Of a stretch of DNA of 64,000 nt, positions 34,086-42,030 are shown in pieces. The position numbers were made by a program, and so were the translations under genes. Every line of letters begins with the position of its first letter. Positions within the stretch are counted from its first letter, which is position 1. The stretch is from NCBI GenBank assembly GCA_964616165.1, contig CAZTTS010000002.1, forward strand, positions 1 through 64,000, in the 5' to 3' direction. The notes under the pieces were generated by a model. That model was given only the letters and a program-made list of their open reading frames with translations. It made no database searches and had not been told where the DNA came from. This DNA comes from CAZCCM01 sp964616165 (GTDB taxonomy: Bacteria > Bacillota > Clostridia > TANB77 > CAG-508).

Positions 34086-35162
34086 ATGGCAAAAGCAGAA
34101 AAAGATGAAAACAAAGGAGAAAAGCAAAAAGCTTTAGAGGCAGCTTTATCTAAAATTGAAAAAGATTTTGGAAAAGGTGCTGTAATGAGACTAGGAGAAT
34201 ACGAAGCTGAAAATATTGATGCAATACCTACAGGAGCATTAACATTGGATTATGCATTAGGTATTGGTGGAATACCAAGAGGAAGAATTATAGAAATCTA
34301 TGGTCCTGAATCTTCTGGCAAAACTACATTAGCACTTCATATGGTAGCAGAAGCACAAAAACTTGGCGGAGAAGTAGCTTTTATAGATGCTGAGCATGCA
34401 CTAGATGCTGGATATGCAGGAGAATTAGGTGTTGATATTGATAATTTAATAGTTTCACAACCAGATACAGGAGAACAAGGTTTAGATATAGCAGAATCTT
34501 TAATTAGATCAGGAGCAATAGATCTTGTTGTAATTGATTCTGTAGCGGCATTAGTTCCAAAAGCTGAAATTGATGGTGTAATAGGAGATGTACATGTTGG
34601 TCTTCAAGCAAGATTAATGTCTCAAGCATTAAGAAGATTGGCTGGAATGATTAATAAAACTAATTCAACCATCATATTCATTAATCAATTAAGAGAAAAA
34701 ATTGGAGTTATGTTTGGGAATCCAGAAGTAACTCCAGGTGGAAGAGCATTAAAATTTTATTCTTCTGTTAGATTAGATATTAGAAGAATTGAAACATTAA
34801 AAGAAAATGGTGCAATGGTTGGCAATAGAACTAGAGTTAAAGTTGTAAAGAACAAAGTGGCACCACCATTTAAAGAAGCAATATTTGATATTATGTATGG
34901 TAAAGGAATCTCTAAGGCTAGTTCGATACTAGACATGGCTATAGAATTCGACATTATAGAAAAAGCAGGCTCTTGGTTTAGTTATAAGGATGAAAAACTT
35001 GGTCAAGGAAGAGAAAATATTAAAGCTTTAATGGAAAATGATGAAAAATTCATGTTAGAAATTGAAACTAAAGTTAGAGAAAAAATGCAAGAAGAAAAAG
35101 AAGGCAAAAAAGATAGCACAGAATCTAAAAAAGAAAACGAAAAGAAAATAGAAGAAAAATAA
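34086..35162 (+). CDS. recA: Recombinase RecA
   Basis: RecA forms filaments on single-stranded DNA, drives strand exchange and activates LexA cleavage. The 358-residue protein has Walker A GPESSGKT, LVVIDSVAALVPKAEI, FINQLREKIGVMFGNPEVTPGG (L2 region in part), and the conserved GRALKFYSS. The C-terminus ends in a Glu/Lys-rich tail. AGAAAGGATG precedes the ATG. No clear LexA box is visible in the 117 nt upstream. The recX gene follows by 21 nt. Confidence 0.98.
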   Translation: MAKAEKDENKGEKQKALEAALSKIEKDFGKGAVMRLGEYEAENIDAIPTGALTLDYALGIGGIPRGRIIEIYGPESSGKTTLALHMVAEAQKLGGEVAFIDAEHALDAGYAGELGVDIDNLIVSQPDTGEQGLDIAESLIRSGAIDLVVIDSVAALVPKAEIDGVIGDVHVGLQARLMSQALRRLAGMINKTNSTIIFINQLREKIGVMFGNPEVTPGGRALKFYSSVRLDIRRIETLKENGAMVGNRTRVKVVKNKVAPPFKEAIFDIMYGKGISKASSILDMAIEFDIIEKAGSWFSYKDEKLGQGRENIKALMENDEKFMLEIETKVREKMQEEKEGKKDSTESKKENEKKIEEK

Positions 35163-35183
35163 TATAACTAAAAGAGAAAGCTT

Positions 35184-35633
35184 ATGTTAGAAAAGAATGA
35201 TGAATTTGATAAGTTACGTTCGAAAGTTCTAAGATATTCATTATATAAAAAGAGAACTGAAAAAGAAGTTCGAACTAAATTCGATAATGAAGATAAAAAC
35301 TATATGGATTTAATTATTGAATTTTTAATTGATGATAAATATATTGATGATGAGAAATACATTGAAGAATACATATATGAATCAAGCTTATTAAGGAATC
35401 AATCAATAAAAGAGATTGAACACAAATTGTTAGAAAAAGGGGTGGATAGAAGTAAAATTCAAAAATATTTTTCAACCAACTGGGACAGTCTCATATTATA
35501 TGAAATTGATTCAGCTAAAAAACTTTTAAAGAAAAGAGAGAATATAGAAGCAGAAAAGAATATTTCTTATCTTTTAAACAAAGGATATAGTATAGATAAT
35601 ATACGAAAAGCTATTGAAGACATAGATGATTAA
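35184..35633 (+). CDS. recX: RecX, RecA regulator
   Basis: RecX caps RecA filaments and limits their growth. The 149-residue protein has the three-helix repeats of the family: KVLRYSLYKKRTEKEVRTKF, DLIIEFLIDDKYIDDEKYIEEYI, and a C-terminal SYLLNKGYSIDNIRKAI. The length is at the short end of the family. It directly follows recA, the common arrangement, and overlaps the start of scpA by 8 nt. Confidence 0.9.
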   Translation: MLEKNDEFDKLRSKVLRYSLYKKRTEKEVRTKFDNEDKNYMDLIIEFLIDDKYIDDEKYIEEYIYESSLLRNQSIKEIEHKLLEKGVDRSKIQKYFSTNWDSLILYEIDSAKKLLKKRENIEAEKNISYLLNKGYSIDNIRKAIEDIDD

Positions 35634-36405
35634 AATTATGGAAGAAACAGATATAAATCAACTTAATAATGAAGATAAATATAATCTTAAGATAGATAAA
35701 TTTGAAGGACCTTTAGATTTATTAGTGTATCTTATTGATCAACAAAAAATAGAAATAACTGATATTAATATTAGTGAAATAACCAATCAATATATAGAAT
35801 ATTTATCCGAAATGCAAAAATTGGACTTAGAAATAGCCTCATCGTTTTTAGTAATGGCAACAGATTTAATGTACATAAAGTCTAAAAAGTTAATACCTTA
35901 CTTAGAAGGAGATGAACAATTAACAGAAGAAGAATTAATTCTTAGAATTTTAGAGTATAAGAAATACAAACAAATTCAAAATGAATTACAAGATAAATAT
36001 CTTAAATATTCAAAAAGGATGATAAAGAATCCAGATAAAATGGCATTAAAAAATTTAATTTTTGATAGAGAATATGAAGTTGAAGAATTAGTTCAGGCAT
36101 ATGAATTTTCTTTAGCCAAAAAAGATTATTTATTTAATTCTAGAATTAAAGATATTGATATAATAAGTTCTAAAGATACAATTACAGTATTTAGTAAGAT
36201 TAAAGAAATATTTAAAACTTTAAAAACTAATAATGAATTTATTTTTAGTAAGATTTTTTCGCTAAATGATCGTTCCAAAACCGAAGTAATAACAGCATTT
36301 ATTAGTATATTAGAATTAGCAAATAAGGATAGAATTACATTAAAACAAGATGTACTATATGGAGATATTTTAGTAGAGAAGAAACATAAAGAGGAGACAA
36401 ATTAA
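35626..36405 (+). CDS. scpA: Segregation and condensation protein ScpA
   Basis: ScpA is the kleisin of the SMC condensin complex. The N-terminal signature FEGPLDLLVYLIDQQKIEITDINISEI and the segment SSFLVMATDLMYIKSKKLIP are characteristic. The 259-residue length is normal. ATG 35626 overlaps the recX stop (ATGATTAA); ATG 35638 is a possible alternative. The usual partner scpB does not follow; an M50 protease gene does. Confidence 0.92.
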   Translation: MIKIMEETDINQLNNEDKYNLKIDKFEGPLDLLVYLIDQQKIEITDINISEITNQYIEYLSEMQKLDLEIASSFLVMATDLMYIKSKKLIPYLEGDEQLTEEELILRILEYKKYKQIQNELQDKYLKYSKRMIKNPDKMALKNLIFDREYEVEELVQAYEFSLAKKDYLFNSRIKDIDIISSKDTITVFSKIKEIFKTLKTNNEFIFSKIFSLNDRSKTEVITAFISILELANKDRITLKQDVLYGDILVEKKHKEETN

Positions 36406-37119
36406 ATGAACAAAAGAACAATGACAGTGATAATAGCAGCTTTAGGAGCATTATTTTTAATAACAATGCCATCAGATGAGATTTTGGTAATATTGTTATC
36501 TTTGCCTGCACTTATTTTTGCTATTACTTTTCATGAATTTTCACATGCTAAAACAGCAGAATTATTAGGAGATCCTACACCTAGAAAACAAGGAAGAATA
36601 TCTTTAAATCCTGTTAAACATGTATCTTTAATGGGTTTAGTATCATTATTTTTCTTAAGAATTGGATGGGGAAAACCAGTAATGATTAATCCTAATCAAT
36701 TTACCAAAATAAAAAACAAAAAGATAGGAGAAGCAATAGTTGCAATAGCAGGCCCTTTAATGAATATTTTCCTGGCATTTATTATTGTTATTATTTATTC
36801 TCTATTAATAAAATATAATGTATCACTAGGTTCAGGTAATATTGAAACTATTATACATAGTATAATTTGGGCAATGATTTCAATTAATTTAGGTTTAGCA
36901 GTATTTAATTTATTGCCAATACCACCATTAGACGGTTTTTCAATATTATCTCTTCTATTACCAAAGAAAATTACCATATGGTTAGAAAACAATCAAATTG
37001 TTATTTCAATTATATTTTTAGCACTTATTTGGACTGGATTTTTATCAAGAATAACAATTCCTTTTTTAACTTACCTTATTGATTTAATGTTAAGATTAGT
37101 TAATTTAATAATTGGTTAA
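36406..37119 (+). CDS. Site-2 protease family (M50) membrane metalloprotease
   Basis: The 237-residue protein has several membrane helices and the intramembrane zinc site HEFSH at 43-47, with the second ligand motif NLLPIPPLDGF near 172. It lacks a PDZ domain, so it belongs to the small YwhC/Rip-like group. Such genes commonly lie beside scpA in Firmicutes. GAGGAGAC precedes the ATG, which starts right after the scpA stop. The substrate is unknown. Confidence 0.9.
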   Translation: MNKRTMTVIIAALGALFLITMPSDEILVILLSLPALIFAITFHEFSHAKTAELLGDPTPRKQGRISLNPVKHVSLMGLVSLFFLRIGWGKPVMINPNQFTKIKNKKIGEAIVAIAGPLMNIFLAFIIVIIYSLLIKYNVSLGSGNIETIIHSIIWAMISINLGLAVFNLLPIPPLDGFSILSLLLPKKITIWLENNQIVISIIFLALIWTGFLSRITIPFLTYLIDLMLRLVNLIIG

Positions 37120-37173
37120 TATTATAAAAAAACATTAAACAAATAAGATATATAAAAAAATGTAATAATAAAT

Positions 37174-37196
37174 AAAGACCAGAAATGGTCTTTTTA
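37174..37196 (+). terminator. Terminator after the M50 protease gene
   Basis: AAAGACC/GGTCTTT stem, 6-nt loop, then TTTATATT. It closes the recA-recX-scpA-protease run. Confidence 0.8.
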
Positions 37197-37239
37197 TATT
37201 ACAAATTAGTAAAAAAAAATATTTAATTAGTTAACATTA

Positions 37240-37291
37240 TTATATATAATATATAATATATAAAGTATAATATTTAATATTTAATATTTAA
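37240..37291. repeat. Low-complexity TATAATA/TATTTAA repeats
   Basis: Runs of TATAATA-like units pass into three copies of TATTTAA (37271-37291). The gap 37197-37366 holds no gene; it probably carries the promoter of the pilin-like gene, but so many TATAAT-like words occur that none can be chosen. Confidence 0.6.
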
Positions 37292-37366
37292 TTTATAATA
37301 TTTGTTTATAATTTTTATAAATAAAACTAAAAGAAATATAAACAAGATTTACAAAAGAGGTAATTA

Positions 37367-38743
37367 ATGAAGAAAAACGGTATAACTCTTATAACTTTGG
37401 TAGTAACAATAATAGTTTTATTAATTTTAGCAGGAATTTCAGTTGCAATTGTAGTGGGTCCTGATGGTGTAATAAAACAAGCTCAAAATGCACAAGTAGA
37501 TAGTAGATATGCTACGATTATGGATAAAGTTAAAATACGTGAAACAGATTTAGAGATTGCTTATGAAAGAAATGAAGAAGATCAAGCTGAGACTGCAGAA
37601 GCATTTATTGATAGAATGCTTGCAGAGAAACTAATTACAGATATTGATACATTTAATAAAGAAGAAAGAACAATTTCTTTAGGTAGATTAGAAAATGGTT
37701 TATATAAATACACAATTAATTTAGTAGAATCAGCTTCTGAACATAATGAAATAAATGAGATAATTAAGATATTACCAAATGCAAACTTAGAAGAAAATTC
37801 TCATTTAAAGAGAATGACATTGATTATAAAAACAACTACTCGAACAACCACTGTAAGCTTACCAATATCTAATACAGCGGGATTATCAATTAATTGGGAT
37901 GCCGGTAATGAGAATAGTGAATTTGAAACAAATCTTAGTTCATCTAATCCAAGCCATACATATACTCTCAGAGATGAATTTGAAGTACAAATAGATGGGG
38001 TTGTAGAAGGTAATTCTACTTTTGGAGGACAAGCAATTCCATCAGTGTATACCAATCCATATATAGTAGAATTAGTACATTGGGGTGAAAATGGCTTTAC
38101 AAGTATTGGAATTATAGGAGGTTCATTGAGAGGTACAATACCTCAACCTAGTAGGAAAAGCTTTGAAAAAGTAGAAAGCTTTGATGAACCTTTTAAAAAT
38201 TGTACCTTATTAGAAGGTAATATTCCAGAGGCAATGTTTGCTAATACACCGAAATTAATAACTTTTGGATTAGTTTTTTCTGGATTGTCTAATTTATCAG
38301 GAAGTATACCAGGTAATTTGTTTGCAAAAACACCAGATGTAACAACTTTTATTTCCGCATTTTCGGGTTGTTCTGGATTAACAGGAAGTATTCCAGCTAA
38401 TTTATTTAGATTTACTACAAAAGTAGATACTTTTTATGCTACATTTTCTAGTTGTTCCGGCTTGACGGGTGCTATACCTTCGCAATTATTTGCTAATACA
38501 CCAAATGTTACTTCTTTTAGTAATACTTTTTCAGGGTGTAGTGGTTTAGAGTCAATACCTGCAAATTTGTTTGCTAATTGTACTAAAACCTTAAATTTTC
38601 AAAGAACTTTTGCTAGTTGTTCTGGTTTAACAGGAAATGCACCAAAGTTATGGAATATGCCTAATGTAAGTTCACATGCTCAATGTTTTAATGGTTGTAC
38701 AAATCTTTCTAATAAAGAAGATATACCTACAGATTGGAAATAA
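37367..38743 (+). CDS. Prepilin-leader surface protein with BspA-like leucine-rich repeats
   Basis: The 458-residue protein begins MKKNG-ITLITLVVTIIVLLILAG, a type IV prepilin-like leader: short basic part, Gly, then a long hydrophobic helix (about 6-30). The Glu at position 5 of mature pilins is Thr here. After a helical section (31-80) and a mid domain, residues about 270-445 carry repeats of the form FSGCSGLTGSIPANLFANTP, about 30 residues each, like the BspA/DUF285 leucine-rich type seen in adhesins of gut bacteria. It is a single gene with AGAGG before its ATG. No pilus assembly gene is nearby. Function as an adhesin is inferred. Confidence 0.78.
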   Translation: MKKNGITLITLVVTIIVLLILAGISVAIVVGPDGVIKQAQNAQVDSRYATIMDKVKIRETDLEIAYERNEEDQAETAEAFIDRMLAEKLITDIDTFNKEERTISLGRLENGLYKYTINLVESASEHNEINEIIKILPNANLEENSHLKRMTLIIKTTTRTTTVSLPISNTAGLSINWDAGNENSEFETNLSSSNPSHTYTLRDEFEVQIDGVVEGNSTFGGQAIPSVYTNPYIVELVHWGENGFTSIGIIGGSLRGTIPQPSRKSFEKVESFDEPFKNCTLLEGNIPEAMFANTPKLITFGLVFSGLSNLSGSIPGNLFAKTPDVTTFISAFSGCSGLTGSIPANLFRFTTKVDTFYATFSSCSGLTGAIPSQLFANTPNVTSFSNTFSGCSGLESIPANLFANCTKTLNFQRTFASCSGLTGNAPKLWNMPNVSSHAQCFNGCTNLSNKEDIPTDWK

Positions 38744-38772
38744 TTAAATAACACAGATATAGTAAGACGACA

Positions 38773-38801
38773 TTGACAAAAACATTAAAATCTGCTAATA
38801 T
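38773..38801 (+). promoter_or_regulatory. Promoter for tRNA-Arg
   Basis: TTGACA (38773-38778), 17 bp, TAATAT (38796-38801) with an extended -10 TGC; 12 bp before the tRNA. Confidence 0.75.
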
Positions 38802-38813
38802 TATATGATGTAA

Positions 38814-38890
38814 GGGTCAGTAGCTCAGCTGGATAGAGCACATGCCTTCTAAGCCTGAGGTCGGGGGTTCGAATCCCTCCTGGCTCACCA
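38814..38890 (+). tRNA. tRNA-Arg(UCU)
   Basis: Acceptor stem GGGTCAG/CTGGCTC (two G-U pairs), encoded CCA at 38888-38890, D-arm GCTCAGCTGGATAGAGC and T-loop TTCGAAT. The anticodon loop CTTCTAA has TCT at 38848-38850. The anticodon stem CATGC/GCCTG has one T-C mismatch (38843 with 38855), where A at 38855 would pair. The rest is canonical at 77 nt. Confidence 0.93.
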
Positions 38891-38894
38891 AAAG

Positions 38895-38921
38895 AGAAAA
38901 GCTTCAAGCTTTTCTTTTTTA
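38895..38921 (+). terminator. Terminator of tRNA-Arg
   Basis: AGAAAAGCT/AGCTTTTCT stem with a 3-nt loop and a T-run. Confidence 0.85.
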
Positions 38922-38947
38922 ATCAAGTATACTGGATTGAGGAAAAT

Positions 38948-40033
38948 ATGAAAATAGGAATAATAGGATTGCCTAATGTTGGAAAATCAACCTTATTTAA
39001 TTCATTAACAAAAGCTAAAGTAGAAATGCAAAATTATCCATTTACTACTATTGAACCTAATATTGGAGTAGTAGCAGTTCCTGATGATAGATTAGAAGTT
39101 TTAGCTAAAATTAATAAAAGCAAGAAAATAGTTCCTGCTATTATTGAATTTGTTGATATTGCAGGTTTAGTTGAAGGAGCATCCAAGGGTGAGGGATTAG
39201 GAAATCAATTTTTATCATATATTAGAGATGTTAATGCTATAGTTCAAGTTGTAAGATGTTTTGAAAATCCTAATATTGTACATGTAGATGGAAACATTAA
39301 TCCTTTAAGAGATATAGAAATTATAAACTTAGAATTAATTTATGCAGACATTATAAGTGTTGAAAAAAGAATTACTAGAACTGAAAAATTAGCAAAAGCT
39401 GATAAAAAATATTTTTTAGAGTTAGAATTTTTAAAAGATGTTTTAGAAAAATTAAATAATGGCATTCCTGTTAGAAATATGGGTTTAAATAAGGATGAAG
39501 AAAATTTAATTTATGATGTTTTTTTACTTACCAATAAACCTTTAATATATTTATGCAATGTTGATGAAAAATCTTTTCAGGGTAATGAGCATACTGAAAC
39601 TGTAGAAAAATATGCTAAAAAAGAAAGTACCGAAGCAATCATTGTTTCTGCCAAAATAGAAGAAGAGATTTCTAATCTTGACATATTAAGTGAAAAAGAA
39701 GAAATGTTAAACACTTTAGGTTTAAAGGAAACAGGATTAAATAAATTAATTGAAGCAAGTTATTCTCTTTTAGGTTTAATGTCTTTTTTGACTTCGGGAG
39801 AAGAGGAGACAAGAGCTTGGACAATCAAAAAGAACACTAAAGCACCTGAAGCAGCAGGAAAGATTCATAGTGATATGCAAAAAGGATTTATAAAAGCTGA
39901 AGTAATTAATTTTGATCAATTAGAAGAGTTAGGTTCAATGACAAAGGCTAGAGAAAAGGGCAAAATAAGAATTGAAGGGAAAGACTATATAATGCAAGAA
40001 GGGGATGTAGTCTTGTTTAGATTTAATGTTTAG
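38948..40033 (+). CDS. ychF: YchF/Ola1-family ATPase
   Basis: YchF is an Obg-like P-loop protein that prefers ATP and associates with ribosomes. The 361-residue protein has G1 GLPNVGKS at 7-14, PFTTIEPNIGVV (switch I region), G3 DIAGLVEGASKGEGLGNQFL, the family's altered G4 (YLCNVDEK, where GTPases have NKxD), and a C-terminal TGS domain (RAWTIKKNTKAPEAAGKIHSD and nearby). The length is standard. It is preceded by GAGGAAAAT. Confidence 0.96.
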   Translation: MKIGIIGLPNVGKSTLFNSLTKAKVEMQNYPFTTIEPNIGVVAVPDDRLEVLAKINKSKKIVPAIIEFVDIAGLVEGASKGEGLGNQFLSYIRDVNAIVQVVRCFENPNIVHVDGNINPLRDIEIINLELIYADIISVEKRITRTEKLAKADKKYFLELEFLKDVLEKLNNGIPVRNMGLNKDEENLIYDVFLLTNKPLIYLCNVDEKSFQGNEHTETVEKYAKKESTEAIIVSAKIEEEISNLDILSEKEEMLNTLGLKETGLNKLIEASYSLLGLMSFLTSGEEETRAWTIKKNTKAPEAAGKIHSDMQKGFIKAEVINFDQLEELGSMTKAREKGKIRIEGKDYIMQEGDVVLFRFNV

Positions 40034-40078
40034 TGTTTAGTGTTTAATGTATAAATTTATATAATAAATTAGAATAAT

Positions 40079-40107
40079 GGAACTGTAGTTAATATAGTTC
40101 CTTTTTT
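40079..40107 (+). terminator. Terminator of ychF
   Basis: GGAACT(g)TA/TA(t)AGTTCC stem with a 5-nt loop and a T6 tail. Short TGTTTAG repeats (40028-40048) cover the end of ychF and the bases after it. Confidence 0.8.
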
Positions 40108-40213
40108 ATTTTTGTTTTTGATATTTAATTATTAACTTTAAATTAATAATTATTTTAAATTTATGTAGTTTAAATTCTCTTGCTTAATCTAAGAAAAAAT
40201 AATATAATTTAGA

Positions 40214-40321
40214 TAAATATAAAGCACAAAAGAAAAATATAGATATAAATATAAAGCACAAAAGAAAAATATAGATATAAATATAAATACAAATATAAAT
40301 ATAAATATAAATATAAATATG
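40214..40321. repeat. Tandem 32-bp repeat followed by a TAAATA microsatellite
   Basis: Two exact copies of a 32-bp unit (40214-40245 and 40246-40277, containing AAAGCACAAAAG) run straight into an array of ATAAAT-type units up to 40320. They fill most of the gene-free gap 40034-40370, ahead of the TPR gene. I see no ORF, promoter or RNA gene in the rest. Confidence 0.85.
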
Positions 40322-40370
40322 AGAATCTATAATAGGATTTAAAATCAGACATTTAAAAGGATATTATAAA

Positions 40371-41972
40371 ATGATTGAAACCATAATATTTTTAATTATA
40401 AGTCTTATATTATTTGCTTATTTATTTATTGTAAATTTGAAAAAAAAGAATAAAAGACAAATTCTTTATTTAATAGCAGATATTATTGTAATTCTTATTT
40501 TCTTCATTTATTTCTTGAGCAATAAGTCTCATAATATTTTAATACAACTAATTGCTTATATAGTTTCTATTATAATTCCAGTAATAATTATTATATTAAA
40601 TCATTATGAATATAATGTAAGAGAAGGTGCTTTAATATTTGCAGTAAATTTTATGCTATTGTTTGGGAATAAAACATTAGCTAAAAAAATAATTTTTAAA
40701 TTTCTAAAAAATAGACCACATTCATATTCATTACATAAAAAACTAGGAGATATGTATAAAGAAGAAGGTGGGATTAGAAAAGCTTTGAGTGAATATATTA
40801 TAGCTCTTAATTTAAAACAAGTTTCATCACTATATTTAGAAGTTGCTGAAATGTTTTATGACTTAGATAATAAAGAAGAAGCAAGAGAAGCTTTAATCTA
40901 TATTTTATCAAAAGAAAATGACTTTTTAGAAGCATATATATTCTTAAGTCAAATATATTTAGAATCAAAACAATATAAAGAAGCAGCCAAAACATTAAAT
41001 GACGCTTTAAAATGTTTAAAAGATAAAGGCAGTTATGATATTTATTATAAACTTGGTGAAATTCATGCGAAATTAAATGAATTTAAAGAATCAAGAAGTA
41101 ATTTTGAAAAAGCATATGAATTGCATGAAAATACAATAATACAATTATATATTGCTCAAATATTATTAATTGAAAACGAAGAAGATAAAGCTATTGAACT
41201 TTTTAAAGAACTATTAGATTTAGAAACCCTTAAACCATATGTTCTATATGAATTAGCAAAGGTTGCTAAATGTAAATATGAACCTCAAAAAGCAATTTCA
41301 TATATTAATGAAGCTATAAAACTTGAAGAAAGTTTAAAAGAAAGAGCTTTTAAAGAAGAAATGTTTGCTGATATTAGAGATGAATTTATTCTTTCTGTTA
41401 AATTAGACAAAGAGGAAATAGAGAATATTAAAGAAAAATTAGTTAATCAAAAAACAGATAAAGAAATACGAAAAAGTATTCTTAAAAACTTGCAAGCACA
41501 TGGAGGGAAAAAGTCTAATGTGTTTGAAAAATTTAAATTAGTTGAAATAGATGATGAAATTTCAGAAAGCGAAATGGAAATTATAAAACACTTATCTGGC
41601 ATATATACTACAATTACTGATATGGGAGATGTAACAACACAACAAAAAACTAAAGAAAGAGTAGATAGAATTTTTAAAGAAAAATTAGGATATATTGCTG
41701 TTAAATATCCATTTATTGAAAATCAAGAAAATTTTGGAGTTAATGAGTTTAAAAAAGAAATAGAAGAACAAATAAGAGAACAGGCAAGAGAACAAGTAGA
41801 AGTATCAGAAAAGAATATAGAAGAAATTGAAGAAATAATAGATCAACCTGCTACAAAACTTGAAACTATAGAAGAGATTGAAGAAGTAGAAGTTTTTGAA
41901 GAGATCGAAAACATAGACAATATGGGTGATACAGAGAATATAGAAAACATAGAGAATATAGAAGAAATTTAA
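40371..41972 (+). CDS. Membrane protein with TPR repeats and an acidic tail
   Basis: The 533-residue protein has three or four N-terminal helices (about 3-21, 31-48, 55-75, 84-98), then a row of TPR-like helical pairs (about 110-330) with phrases such as LHKKLGDMYKEEGGIRKALSEY, IYLESKQYKEAAKTL and YDIYYKLGEIHAKLNEFKESRSNF. The C-terminal 80 residues are mostly Glu and Ile, ending in repeats like NIENIENIEEI. TPRs bind partner proteins, so a scaffold role on the cytoplasmic face is likely. The partner is unknown. An AAGGATATT site precedes the ATG. Confidence 0.8.
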   Translation: MIETIIFLIISLILFAYLFIVNLKKKNKRQILYLIADIIVILIFFIYFLSNKSHNILIQLIAYIVSIIIPVIIIILNHYEYNVREGALIFAVNFMLLFGNKTLAKKIIFKFLKNRPHSYSLHKKLGDMYKEEGGIRKALSEYIIALNLKQVSSLYLEVAEMFYDLDNKEEAREALIYILSKENDFLEAYIFLSQIYLESKQYKEAAKTLNDALKCLKDKGSYDIYYKLGEIHAKLNEFKESRSNFEKAYELHENTIIQLYIAQILLIENEEDKAIELFKELLDLETLKPYVLYELAKVAKCKYEPQKAISYINEAIKLEESLKERAFKEEMFADIRDEFILSVKLDKEEIENIKEKLVNQKTDKEIRKSILKNLQAHGGKKSNVFEKFKLVEIDDEISESEMEIIKHLSGIYTTITDMGDVTTQQKTKERVDRIFKEKLGYIAVKYPFIENQENFGVNEFKKEIEEQIREQAREQVEVSEKNIEEIEEIIDQPATKLETIEEIEEVEVFEEIENIDNMGDTENIENIENIEEI

Positions 41973-42030
41973 ATTATAAAAGTAATAATTATAATTATTA
42001 AAAATATAAATATAGTTTGGAGAGTAAAGA

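Noticed and set aside
40214..40321. CRISPR-like array
   Set aside because: The two 32-bp units are directly adjacent with no spacers and no cas genes occur; this is a plain tandem repeat.
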